Below, in pieces: positions 24,766 to 35,150 of a stretch of 64,000 bases of DNA. The stretch is from Gerris lacustris. Lineage: Eukaryota; Arthropoda; Insecta; Hemiptera; Gerridae. The translations under genes were made by a program, and so were the position numbers. The notes under the pieces were generated by a model, which did not search any database, was not told where the DNA came from, and was given only the letters and a program-made list of their open reading frames with translations. Each line of letters begins with the position of its first letter. The first letter of the stretch is position 1. The stretch lies in assembly GCA_951217055.1 (NCBI GenBank), contig OX578280.1, positions 38,763,628 through 38,827,627 of the forward strand. The letters are read 5' to 3'.

Positions 24766-25672
24766 ACGGAAAAAATTATTAATTACAAATTCAAGCCATT
24801 TTTTTCCTTTGGCGACTCTTTCAATAACATTTTTTTATTATAAATGACCAAATCTTTGTGGAGATGTAGTAAACACAACCCAGTTGGCCGATCTTCACTT
24901 ATCCTGGAATGAAGCATTACTTTATTGCTTAAAATGTTTTCCCAAAACTAATGAAATTCTAGTATGTTTTTTATGTATTACTTGTTCTTTCAATGTAATT
25001 TAGTTGCTTGAATATGCATTGTTTAAGTAGCATGAAAATAAATAAATCATGTTCATGTAACTGTACAGTGCTTACTGGTAGAGTACCTAGTGAACATTTA
25101 GCAATGACTTGATAATTGGGAGCAAGTATTCATTACAGAAATTGATTGTCTGGGACTTTAGATTTTCCTAGTCCTCAAGGTAGAGCCTTTGAAAGAAACC
25201 CGTAAAATTCAATTGCCCTTTCCGTCACTTGCCGTTTTATTTTTCTGACAGCTGGCACTCCGCGTGCATAGACTTACCCTGCATAGACTATGCATAGACT
25301 TAATTAATACTAACCCCCTCTTTGGGTAACATTGGAATTTTTCGCCCCTCCCTCATTCTTTTGAAAAAATTTTGACTTTTGGTAAATATATGAGTTCCCA
25401 TGAATAGGAGAGCAAAAGTAATTATTATCACTATTGTAGAGTACAAAAGTTCTACAACATTTGTATTTATAATATTTTATTCTATGCTCTTCTCTCTATT
25501 TCAAACCTTTAGACCCTTAGCTTAGCCTTATTAGTTTGTTGGGGAGCATTATCCGTGAAAGCATTTACACACAACGCTCGTGCAAATGTGAGCTTAAATT
25601 GCAAATTGGAATTTTAGGCGGGGAAAGATTCTATATTAATCTATTTTTGAGACAAACAGCAAACAATGAGAC

Positions 25673-25820
25673 AAATAGATAAATAGATATCAATCCAATC
25701 GATCACATCGATCCAACCAGGCCAACAGAACCAACCGAGCCAACCAATCCAATCGAGCTAACTGAGCCAACCTATCCAACCGTGCCAACGGAGCCAACCG
25801 ATTCAACCGATCCAATATAT
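25673..25820. repeat. Left inverted arm of a satellite-containing block (CCAACCGAGCC-type minisatellite)
   Basis: Begins with an ATAGATAAATAGATATCAAT stretch and continues with degenerate 6- to 12-bp units such as GAGCCAACC and GATCCAACC. It is the reverse complement in kind of the GGTTGGCTCGG units at 26812-26985, and the order of subregions is mirrored there. Confidence 0.65.
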
Positions 25821-25960
25821 CCAGAAGATATTATAGCATAAACATCCGGCTAATTTAAATCTAGCAGAGCATCCATTGTCTTGTTATCAAGAGAAATAAT
25901 TATAATATAATATAATATGTTTATTTGTCTTAAACTATACAGTTTCTAATGGCCGTTAAC

Positions 25961-26811
25961 TTGGAGTACACCATCGTCCGATTTGGCTCAAAGTGGTCTC
26001 AAAATTTTGCACTATTTTAGCACATTTTGAGACGCCAAGAATGAATTTTGCGACGCCTTATAAATTGTGATTAATCGCAATTCAAAGTTGTGCACCAAGT
26101 TAACGCTGGTGTACACCATCGTCCGATTTAGATCAAAGTGGTCTCAATTTTGCAATATTTTTGCACATTGTTGAGACGCCAAGAATGAATTTTGCGACGC
26201 CTTTTAAATCGTGATTAATCGCATGTCAAATTTATGCACCAAGTTAACGCTGGAGTAAACCATCGTCCGATTTGGCTCAAAGTGGTCTCAAAATGTTGCA
26301 CTATTTTTGCACATGTTTGAGACGCCAAAAATGAATTTTGCGACGCCTTTTAAATCACGATTAATCGCAGGTCAAAGTTGTGCTCCAAGTTAACGCTGGA
26401 GTACACCATCCTCCGATTTAGATCAAAGTGGTCTCAAAATAATGCACTATTTTTGCACATTAATGAGATGCCAAGTTTGAATTTTGCGACGCCTTTTAAA
26501 TCGTGATTAATCGCAGGTCTAAGTTGTGCTCCAAGTTAACGCAGGAGTACACCATCTTCCAATTTGGCTCAAAGTGGTCTCATAATTTTGCCCTATTTTT
26601 GAGACGCCAAGAATGAATTTTGCGACGCCTTTTAAATCGCGATTAAGCAGGTCAAATTTGTGCTCCAAGTTAACGGTAGATTACACCATCGTCTGATTTG
26701 GATACAAGTGGTCTCAAATTTTTGTACTATTTTTGCACATTTTTGAGACGCCAACAATGTATTTGGCGACGCCTTTTAAATCATGATTAATTGAATGTCA
26801 AAGTTGTGATT
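25961..26811. repeat. Satellite-like tandem array, about six copies of a 145-bp unit
   Basis: Units start with a GTACACCATCGTCCGATTT-like sequence at 25966, 26111, 26255, 26401, 26547 and 26681, giving spacings of 145, 144, 146, 146 and 134. Each unit also carries GAGACGCCAAGAATGAATTT and GCGACGCCTTTTAAATC. Divergence between copies is modest. The array is bracketed by inverted minisatellite arms. Confidence 0.85.
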
Positions 26812-26985
26812 ATTGGCTCGGATGGCTCGGTAGACTCGGATGGCTCGGTAGGCTCAGATTGCTCAGTTGGCTCGGATGGCTCAGTTGCCTCGTATAGCTC
26901 GATTGGATCGATTGAATCGATTAGATCGATTGGATAGATTAAATTGATATCAATTTATCTATTTATCTTTTATCTATTTAACTAG
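26812..26985. repeat. Right inverted arm of the satellite-containing block (GGCTCGGATGG-type minisatellite)
   Basis: Starts with TTGGCTCGGATGGCTCGG repeats. It passes through GATCGATTGGAT units and ends with TTATCTATTTATC, which mirrors the ATAGATAAATAGAT start of the left arm. Confidence 0.65.
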
Positions 26986-27003
26986 TTATCTATTTATCTT
27001 TTT

Positions 27004-27190
27004 AGGGTTTTGTAGATTCTTCTCAAAACCCTTATGCCGAGGGTGATGTGTCCGTCTGTCCGTCGCTCTTTGGTTCATAGGGCCCGAACCGTTTAAGCTA
27101 AAGAGCTGAAATTTGAAATACTGGTGTAACTTTTTGACCCAACCACAGGAAAATTAAATATGCGCATGCGCAATTCGCAAAAATGTTGTA
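27004..27190 (-). mobile_element. Partial copy of the 16-kb MITE family
   Basis: Reverse complemented, it reads GACACATCACCCTCGGCAT and then AACCCT-type ends, like the right end of the element at 16008-16597. It also shares the GAACGGTTTG-type stretch further in. It is one-ended, and so truncated between two minisatellite blocks. Confidence 0.5.
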
Positions 27191-27204
27191 AACTCAAAAA
27201 TTTA

Positions 27205-28140
27205 TATATGGCTCGGTAAGCTCGGATAGCTCGATTGGCTCGGATGGCTCAGTTGGCTCGGATGGCTTTATTGGCTCGGTAGGCTCGTATGGATCGGTAA
27301 GCTCGGATGGCTTTATTGGCTCGGATGGCTCAGTCGGCTCGGATGGCTCAGTTGGCTCGGATGGCTCAGTCGGCTCGGATGGCTCAGTTGGCTCGGATGG
27401 CTTTATTGGCTCGGTAGGCTCGTATGGATCGGTAAGCTCGGATGGCTTTATTGGCTCGGATGGCTCGGTAGACTTGGATGGCTTAGTTGGTTCGGATGGC
27501 TCGGTTGGCTCGTATGGCACGGTTGGCTCGGATGGCTCGATTGGCTCGGAAGGTTCGGTTGGCTCATATGGCTCGGATGGCTTTATTGGCTCGGATGGCT
27601 TTATTGGCTCGGATGGCTCGGTAGACTCGGATGGCTTAGTTGGTTCGGATGGCTCGGTTGGCTCGTATGGCACGGATGGCTCGGAAGGTTCGGTTGGCTC
27701 GGTTGGCTCGGATGGCTTTATTGGCTCGGATGGCTCAGTTGGCTCGGATGGCTTTATTGGCTCGGTAGGCTCTGATGGCTCAATAGGATTTTTTTTTTTA
27801 ATTTTATGATTCTTTTATTGATTGAAATTATTGATCTCCTTCTACTATAAAGATTGTTTGGATCGTTTGGATCGGATGGCTCGGTTGGCTCAAATGGCTC
27901 GGTTGGCTCGGATAGATCGGTTGGCTCTGATGGCTTTATTGGCTCGGTAGGCTCTGATGGCTCAATTGGATTTTTTTTTTTAATTTTATGATTCTTTTAT
28001 TTAAGCAATAAATTTTAACGCAATAAGAAATTATTGATCTCCTTCTACTCTAAAGATTGCTTGGATCGTTTGGATCGGATGGCTTGGTTGGCTCAAATGG
28101 CTCGGATAGCTTGGATTGCTTTATTGGCTCGGTTGGCTTT
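27205..28140. repeat. Large GGCTCGG(A/T)TGG minisatellite
   Basis: Consists of near-tandem 9- and 18-bp units of the type GGCTCGGATGGCTCGGTT. Because the period is a multiple of three it stays open in several frames and looks like Ser-Glu-Pro-Thr or Gly-Ser-Asp-Gly repeat proteins. It has no splice sites, start context or unique sequence to support a gene. Confidence 0.85.
27768..28095. repeat. Internal duplication of about 185 bp inside the minisatellite
   Basis: A unique-sequence block occurs twice in direct order, at about 27768-27893 and 27953-28095. It comprises an A/T stretch, ATTGATCTCCTTCTACT, AAAGATTG and then TTGGATCGTTTGGATCGGAT. The second copy carries extra bases (AAGCAATAAATTTTAACG). 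Confidence 0.75.
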
Positions 28141-28710
28141 AGTCTTAACTCCGCTAGGTACAAACAGTTAATTACTTTTAATTTTGTCTCTTTTCTAACT
28201 CCGCCATGTATTATAAGTAGTTAGCATCGTATATGTACTTAGTAGTGTAAATTTATAATTTGTATATTTAATGAAAAGCGTAAGGAACTTCGTTCCTAAC
28301 GGGTGTCCTGCGACGCCACACGTATGTTTTTTTAAAAAAAAGTGTTACGTTTTGTTTAAAAGTTGTGTCAACATGTTATATGAAGATGTAAGTTAAAAGT
28401 TAATGTAGATATAAGAAAAAAAACAGTTTTAAATATCTTTTAGGCCTGAAGATGTCTCAAAGGAGGTGAAATATAGCCAAAAACGGATTAACTTTGGAGT
28501 TATTATTGCCCTAAAGACCTAAATATGAATTATAAGAATAGTATGGAAATGAAAGGTAATATATTGCGAATATCTCTCAAATAAATTAAATGCAATTTAC
28601 CTCCTCACAACAACAACAATATTGTACCGGGTGTCCTATAACTACTCCCCTTCCATATTAACTTTTGTAGTATTTAAAATTACAAAAAAATTTCAAGCTT
28701 ATCCGAAAAT

Positions 28711-28773
28711 AGGGTCTTACATTTTTTTCGTTAGTCCTTTTCGAAGATACCTATTTTATCGTTCAGGTAAAAT
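28711..28773 (+). repeat. Direct repeat copy 1 (with 30207-30268)
   Basis: About 62 bp starting GGGTCTTACATTTTTT and containing GATACCTATTTTATCGTT is repeated at 30207-30268 with few changes. The two copies bracket the hAT-like insertion. Confidence 0.7.
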
Positions 28774-28984
28774 AAAAACTGAGCTGATTTAGTTATTATT
28801 AAGGTGACCAGATTTCTCTGAACTAAATTACGGACAGATTTAATTTCGGGGGGGGGGGGGGGGGGGGGGGGGGTATGGTAACAATATTTTTTTTAAATAA
28901 TAAATATATACATTTATATGGAAAAAAATATAATTTAAAATTTAAATACATCTTATAAAAAAATTAAAAATTATTATTACTTTT

Positions 28985-29260
28985 TACTTTCTCATATAAA
29001 GAGAAAGTATTGTGATGGCGCGATAATTCGATTTTGATGGATTTACACGTTTTGATGTCCCCTGAGTCCAAAAAAGTGGTTTTTAAAAAATGTCTGTCTG
29101 TCTGCCTGTCTGTCTGTCTGTCGTCTGTGCAGACACATGGAGCCTAGACTACTGGGCCGATTTTGATGAAATTTGGCATACAGCTTCAGAAAAATTATAC
29201 CCCGAGGCGAAATCGAGAAATGAATTTTAGCCCTAAATTTAGGGGCGCTACCTCCCAAAA
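28985..29260 (+). repeat. Dispersed repeat with TCTGTCTG microsatellite core, copy 1
   Basis: Contains TGAGTCCAAAAAAGTGGTTT, a TGTC tetranucleotide run (29091-29122), GCAGACACATGGAGCC and GATTTTGATGAAATTTGGCA in that order. The same order recurs inverted at 33825-33960. It is a widespread type of insect repeat. The parent element was not identified. Confidence 0.6.
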
Positions 29261-29741
29261 CTCTGAAAAATCGTGAAAAAAAATTATTTCTCGAAAACAG
29301 TTCTGACGATTTTGATTAAAAAATTCTAAAATGTAGTCCATTTAAATACGAATCTAACGATATAAGCCGCTTTCCCGGGAAAAATGTAGTTATGGAGATA
29401 TTGATGAAAATAACTCTGATGTAATTCGTCGTTAAATGAACAAGATCTTCTTTTCGGTCCCATTTCAAATTAAAATTAAACACTAAACTACACACTCTTA
29501 ATTTTTTTAGTAGGCAATACAATAATTATAATATTATATTATATTAATATTAATATTCACTGATTATTTATATTAAAAACAGATAATATAAATATTTAAT
29601 TTAAGATAGTAAATACAAACTACTACTAAGAACAATTCAAACAAAGATATGATAACATCTTCTTATCAAAATGTCGAGAGAAGATGAAAAACTACGCAAA
29701 ATCAAAATAAAATAAAAAATATTTCTACAAAACACTTTGTA

Positions 29742-29875
29742 CCAATGCAGAGTTAGTGCGTTGACAGAGCGGGAAAGTAAAAAAATGGAGTGAAGAGCCA
29801 ATGAGAGCTCAGGATTTGAAAATCCTCTTAGGATTTTAAAAATCCCGCGCTATCAACGCACTAACTCTGAATTGG
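29742..29875. mobile_element. Nested MITE with long terminal inverted repeats and TA flanks
   Basis: Ends are CCAATGCAGAGTTAGTGCGT and, reverse complemented, CCAATTCAGAGTTAGTGCGT. The inverted match continues to the GCGGGA motif for a total of about 35 bp. TA occurs at 29740-29741 and 29876-29877. It lies inside the hAT-like element and so inserted later. Part of its middle (GAGCCAATGAGAG) also occurs at about 10680-10693. Confidence 0.75.
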
Positions 29876-30116
29876 TACAGATTGTAAGTCATATTTTATT
29901 TCAAAAAGTGCTTTTTATACATTAATTTTATAAAACCTCAGAATTACGGACAAATTCGGGACTTTTTCTAAAATTCCGGACAAATCAGCGTCCGTATACG
30001 GACAAAAAAAAATTCCGGACAAATTGTTGAAATTACGGACTGTCCGTAAAAATTACGTACGTCTGGTCACCTTATTATTATGTATAATGACTAGATATAT
30101 GTACATATTATATATC

Positions 30117-30396
30117 AGGGCCGCTGAGAGGATTTCCGGGCCCCAGGACAAGTTAGCATCTGGACCCCTTTGAACAAACAACGGCTGGGGGTCCGGGTAA
30201 ATAAATGGGGTCCTACATTTTTTCGTAAGTCCTTTTCGAGGATACCTATTTTATCGTTTAGGTAAAATTATTTATCAGGGCCGCTGAGAGGATTCCCGGG
30301 ACCGGGAACCTGGGCAAGTTAGCATCTATCTGGATCTCTTTGAAACCCCCCCCCCCCCCCCCCGGGTGCTGGCGGTAGCTAGATCCGGCCCTGGTT
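30117..30396. mobile_element. Two adjacent CAGGGCCG-ended repeat units
   Basis: CAGGGCCGCTGAGAGGATT occurs at 30117 and again near 30276, each followed by AAGTTAGCATCT. The second unit ends in CCGGCCCTG, the inverse of its start, as in many short insect DNA elements. A C18 run is at 30346-30363. Borders and duplication are not clean. Confidence 0.45.
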
Positions 30397-30570
30397 ATTT
30401 AAATATTATTATTTTAAGCTATTGTATTAAAAATTCTCGCCTAAATGTCGCCCATTCTCTGCAAGAACCTTCTGACATTTCTAAAAGTTAAAAGCAGATC
30501 AACAATTCCAAGGTGAGGGCAAACCTTATGGGACAAACACAATCACAACCATCGATAATAGTATCACAAC

Positions 30571-30682
30571 TAGGGTTGGGACATCGATAGCTAAACATCG
30601 ATGTTTTCGATACATCGAAAGATGAAGATCGGTGTTGAACATCAATGTTTTCGATACATCGACTATCGACGTCCCAACCCTA
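30571..30682. mobile_element. 112-bp hAT-like MITE just upstream of SNRNP27
   Basis: Ends are TAGGGTTGGGACATCGATAG and, reverse complemented, TAGGGTTGGGACGTCGATAG. The octamer ATCACAAC flanks it perfectly (30563-30570, 30683-30690). The interior has CATCGATGTTTTCGATACAT units. It ends 134 bp before the SNRNP27 start codon, so it is in the promoter or 5' UTR. Confidence 0.9.
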
Positions 30683-30816
30683 ATCACAACACAAACTGAT
30701 TAGGATTAGGACATAGGACAGATAATAGAAAGAAGCTCAGGTTCTTGTTGACCATTTGTATTTGTCTTAAAGTGGTATTTTGAGGTGTTTGTGATTGTGG
30801 CATTATATTAATTGGA

Positions 30817-33800
30817 ATGGCTCGGACGCCGTCTCCTAGAAGAAGGAGGAGTAGATCGAGGGACAGAAAACGTAGGCGCTCCAGATCGAGGGAGAGGCGT
30901 GACACTAGGGACGACCGACGAGACAGGAAGAGGTACCCAAATATTCCCTAGTGCAATTTAAGTCGTTGCTCTTATTCATTGTGGCTTTGCTATCCAGCTA
31001 AGATGCCAATTTTGAAGTTTCGCTTCCTCCTATGGTGGATGTATCATTTGAGAGGGCGATTATCGTTGTCTAGTTTCCTTATGTCGACTCGGCTGAATTG
31101 AATGGGACGGTGCTGTCAAGAGTAAGGGATATTGTCAATTTTATGCTTCGAAGTGTTTACTCCAAAGTACATTGGACTAAATATCCCATTGTCTTGATAA
31201 ATATTTCAACTAAGGAACGTGAACTCTCCTGTATACCATATGATTAATTAGCCAAGACCTCTTTCACCTGGATATTTTATTTCAGGAGCAGAAAGAAGGA
31301 ATTAGGGTAAGTGGTTAGTACGAGTCAATGTAAATTTATAAATAAAAGACTAAATCTAACTTATTATTTTAACTCCAACTGGTCTATAGGGTATTAAATT
31401 TAAAACACAAATACTAGGTTTTGCAATATTTCGCCTCCTCTCAAGGCATCTTCAGGCCTAAAAAGATGGACTATGTTAGATTGTGTAGAACCAAAGCTTT
31501 GAATACAGGAGAGCTGCTTGCAAAACTTAAGCATATATCCAGGTGATTGAAACTGTTTATTTTATCTATTTTTTAAAAATTTATTTTTCATGCGTGTGAT
31601 TTATGTTTCAGATCTGGTGAGAGGGAGTATAGACGCAAGTCTTGGTCAAGATCCAGATCTAGATCAGCAGAGAAGCAGAGATTCAAACCAAGGGAGCAGC
31701 CTCCCAACAGAAACATTACAGGTATCATTTACTTTAAATTACATTTGCTCATACCTGATCATGGGGTCCGTCTCATAGCGGCAATTCAAACATATTTTTT
31801 TTATACATATATTATACAATTGAAAATTCTAGCAAAAAAATTTAAGGTTAACAAAATTAAATTCAAACACAAAACAAACATTTTTGCTAAAGCATGTGTA
31901 AAATTACGCATTATTTGGATATATCGAAATATGGCGTCATTCTAAATTGATAGTAGCAATTAGGGCCTTATATACTGTAGTTCTACCGAGCAACTAAATG
32001 GACTGGTGTCGTCTATCATTAATAGATAGAAGTTGTATTAGATTATTCTCAATTAAAAATTCAATTTGCTGATGAAATAGAATTAGGGGACAGTAGAAAA
32101 TAGGGGAGTAGTAGCAAGAAGGTGGGGAGACCCCATTTTGGTCCTTTTTGCCAACCCCTGAATCTCACTCATCGAGCCACCTCAGCCTTACCCTCAAATC
32201 TCTTAGTTTGGGTTATAAAGGAGAAAATGTATTGCCACTTTAGTGCAACAAGCTCCTCTTCTCCAATTTCTCCCACTCCTAATGTGTGAAAGAGTAGTCT
32301 CCCATATCCTTCACATACTCCCATGAAATGGTGAGTTGTATCCTCTTCTTCGTCAATCACTGGACAGGTGGGGGTCATCTTCAATTCTTCCGGCGCAGGC
32401 TGGGCCGTGTATGGCTGTAGCATTTGAGCTAGTGCTGTAAAAGGCTCCCAGTGTGAAAACTACGGCTTGGGAGCCTTAATTGTGAAATGGGCCTAAGAGC
32501 CATCTGGTTTTCCTTTTGTCTAGATTTGACAGTAGCACTTTCAACTGCCTACATACCCTCTTTTCTTATCCATGCTCTCTTTGCTTCCTCCCATATTTGC
32601 ATCTTGATGGCTGACATCTTGACCATTCATTTGTAGGTTCAAGTCCACAAAATAGCATGGAGCTCCTTCATCTGCTTTCTCCCTTGGATCCTTGTGTGTC
32701 CAAAGCACCGTGTAACCTCCTTTCTCTCTGCAAGCAGCTCTAATGCCTCTTGGCACTCCATAACAAGTGCTGAATCTAAGTTTGGGGTGCAGAGTGCTCT
32801 AAGGACTCACTCATCCGGCTCTCTTGCGATTTTCATTTCTTTTTTAAAATTCTCGTGCAGAAGCTGACCATGTGATGGTCTGACATCATAATGTCTGATG
32901 ACATGCCCCCCCCCCTTCCAAGATCAAGAAACATTTGAAAAAAAAGCAACAAAAAAACTAATTACAAAATTATCTAATTCTGCATTTTTTTGCAATGGCT
33001 GTAGTAGTAGTAAGTCCTAGTACTAGATGGAATAGATAGAATTAAGAAAATATCAAACATTTTGCGGCATCACAACGCTTTCTCGTTAAGTTAAAAAATA
33101 AAAAATAGGTACGACAACCTGGAAAAAACTTTTGCTCCAGTATTGTTTGTAGTAGGATTGAATTGAAATCCAACAATATCTAAATACAGTAATTTTTTTA
33201 TGTTATGACTAGCCGGATCGGTGCGCTTCGCGCACCTTATCCGTCTAGAAGTTGACGCTGTGTAAAAAATAATTATAACAATATAAATAATATATCTTTA
33301 CTGTTACATAATTTCGTATTTTAGGACAAGTAGGTTATATTATTTTTTTTAATGCATTTTCAATTATTCTATTTTATTCTACCTTCAATTTTCAATTTTA
33401 GGTACATTGAGTCTATGTACCAAATTTCAGATCTCTATGTCCTCTAGAAGCTGAGATGATAGAGTTTTATTAAATCCAAGATGGCGGTTATAATTCAATA
33501 TGGCGGCCATATGTTGAAGTGAAAGTACCTTTAATTTTCTTTTTCAGCTACTATCAGTATGTACCTAATTTCAGGTCTCTAGGTCCTCTGGAAGCTGAGA
33601 TAATAGAGTGTTATTAAATCCAAGGTGGCGGAAATAATTCAATATGGTGGCCATATATCGAAATCAAAATGGCCGCACTTTTCTATTTATGGTACACTCT
33701 ATCTATGTACCAAATTTCAAATCTCTATGTCAATTGGAAGTAGAAGAATTAGTGATCAGTCAGTCAGTCACTGTCACTCTTAGTTTTATATATTATATAG

Positions 33801-35090
33801 ATAAGTAATTTTGAGCCAAAATTAATTTCCTTGCCTTGGGGTATGATTAGTCTGAACATAAATGCCAAATTTTATCAAAATAGGTTCCATGAGCCTGCAC
33901 AGACAACAGACAGACATTTTTTAAAAACCTCTTTTTTAGACTCAGGAGGACCTGAAAAATATATGAGCAACTAACAAGTTTAGTCGGCTAAGGAAGATTT
34001 ACCTAAGAAGGTTATTCCATTATTATTCTTGAATAATTGATTATAAAACCTTGTTTAATATTTTAGGATTTACATAAGTTGGTTCTAATTAAAGAAAAAT
34101 CAAAGTTGCCACAAATAATTTACAAAAACATTTAATAAACTTTGTATGGAAAATAGTTTTAATTGTACAAAAAAAAAAAAAAAAAAAAAAAATGTCTTTA
34201 AGCTTCCAAGGTGTCAAGAAAATCATATCAGCCTTTCTTGTTAACGATTGAATAATCTTTTAGTGTGCATATAATGACATTTTAGGTAAACCTAATCTTT
34301 TTCTAGATATTTGAAAAAAAACATTAAACTTAGGTCCAAGTTTATAAGATTACGGCCATAGCTTCTCTCAGAATTTTCAGGACTTTTAATATATTCATTT
34401 TAAAACATCAATGAACAACGATGCTATTTATCAAAACTTTCCGACTTAGGTCCACAAATTTTCCTTTGTTAACTGAGCTAAGGCTGAATATTTTTACTAG
34501 GAAACAAAAGAGCCATCCTAATTTCATTAAAATCTGATGAGTTGTTTTTAAGATATTAAGTGACAGACAGACACATACATGATCAACATTTTCCTGTTCC
34601 CTTATGTTTGAAAAAGATTTATGTCTTGGATTTTTTTTTAAATCGAAGGCATAACATTTGTTGTTCTCTGCAATTATCACATAGCTTCCGTTACCTTTGG
34701 TAAGCTCGGAAGCAAAAATAATTAAATGTAACCATGAAAACACTGGACCAAGTAATTATGTAGTCTAATGTGTGTAAATTTAGTAATTGTTCAAATTGAT
34801 TTTTTTGTTAATCAGGGCATGTGTTTTAACAAGAGATCAATGTTATTTTAAACTGTCTCACTAATAATATATTGTATTGTTTTGTTTATTTAGCTGCAGA
34901 GCTGGAAGGCAAGAGTGAGGAAGAGCAAGAGATGCTCAAGTTAATGGGTTTCTGTGGCTTTGCCACGACCAAGAACCAGAAAGTGGAGGAGAATGATGCG
35001 GGTGAAGTTCACGTGATATTAAAACGGAAGTACCGCCAGTACATGAATAGGAAGGGAGGTTTCAACAGACCTCTTGACTTTGTCGCTTAG
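30817..35090 (+). CDS. SNRNP27: U4/U6.U5 small nuclear ribonucleoprotein 27 kDa protein, complete, four exons
   Basis: SNRNP27 is an RS-rich component of the U4/U6.U5 tri-snRNP in the nuclear spliceosome and influences 5' splice-site choice. Exons are 30817-30932, 31286-31306, 31612-31721 and 34894-35090. The phases (2, 2, 1) join to 147 residues, against about 155 in human. The first 38 residues and exon 3 are Arg/Ser/Glu-rich (for example SWSRSRSRS). The last exon carries the conserved C-terminal domain. It has [17 protein letters not shown] followed by the near-invariant [20 protein letters not shown], which makes the identification secure. Exon 2 is a 21-nt micro-exon with good splice sites. 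Intron 3 (about 3.2 kb) holds a Helitron and a LINE fragment. Confidence 0.95.
32160..32780 (-). pseudogene. 3' end of a non-LTR retrotransposon ORF2 (RNase H plus zinc-knuckle region)
   Basis: Minus-strand reading gives, in order with frameshifts, an RNase H-like end ([17 protein letters not shown], corresponding to the WxxGHxxxxGNExAD block), a W-x(6)-W type linker near 32560-32600, and a [18 protein letters not shown] motif. That Cys-His knuckle is typical of the C-terminus of Jockey/R1/I-type LINE proteins. The protein is broken by frameshifts and stops. It is antisense in SNRNP27 intron 3. Confidence 0.65.
33209..33801 (-). mobile_element. Non-autonomous Helitron with internal tandem repeats
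   Basis: On the minus strand it begins TCTATATAATATATAAAAC with a GTGACTGACTGACTGA motif close behind. It ends in the hairpin GGTGCGC-GAA-GCGCACC, seven bases and CTAG. The flanking bases are A (5') and T (3'). The interior holds 2.4 copies of a roughly 146-bp unit (about 33401, 33547 and 33690) with AATATGGCGGCCATAT. No Rep/helicase frame is present. It is in SNRNP27 intron 3. Confidence 0.8.
33825..33960 (-). repeat. Dispersed CTGT-core repeat, copy 2 (inverted)
   Basis: Reverse complemented, it shows the same order as 28985-29260: CTGAGTCTAAAAAAGAGGTT, TGTCTGTCTGTTGTCTGTGC, a CATGGA stretch, then TTTGATAAAATTTGGCAT. It lies directly beside the Helitron. Confidence 0.6.
34173..34192. repeat. 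A homopolymer in SNRNP27 intron 3
   Basis: An uninterrupted run of roughly 20 or more A. No retroposon body could be assigned. Confidence 0.6.
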
Positions 35091-35144
35091 TTATTATACT
35101 AGTGTATTATATTCATTTACTCTACTAGATATATAACTGGAGAA

Positions 35145-35150
35145 ATTAAA
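35145..35150 (+). terminator. Candidate polyadenylation signal of SNRNP27
   Basis: ATTAAA, the commonest variant of AATAAA, occurs 55 nt after the stop codon and is followed by a T/G-rich stretch. It is the first such hexamer downstream, but usage is not shown. Confidence 0.35.

Larger units (their letters stand above)
28802..30072. mobile_element. hAT-like non-autonomous element with 8-bp duplication
   Basis: Termini are AGGTGACCAGA and its reverse complement TCTGGTCACCT (with one change inside). The octamer TATTATTA is on both sides (28794-28801, 30073-30080). Subterminal ACGGAC and TTCCGGACAAAT motifs repeat near the right end, as is common in hAT elements. It contains a G26 run (28848-28873), a CTGT-repeat family segment (28985-29260) and a nested MITE (29742-29875). 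Confidence 0.72.

Noticed and set aside
27194..27809. Open frames giving Ser-Glu-Pro-Thr (minus) or Gly-Ser-Asp-Gly (plus) repeat proteins
   Set aside because: Both frames are a by-product of a minisatellite with a period divisible by three; there is no unique sequence, splice site or promoter, and both strands are open at once.
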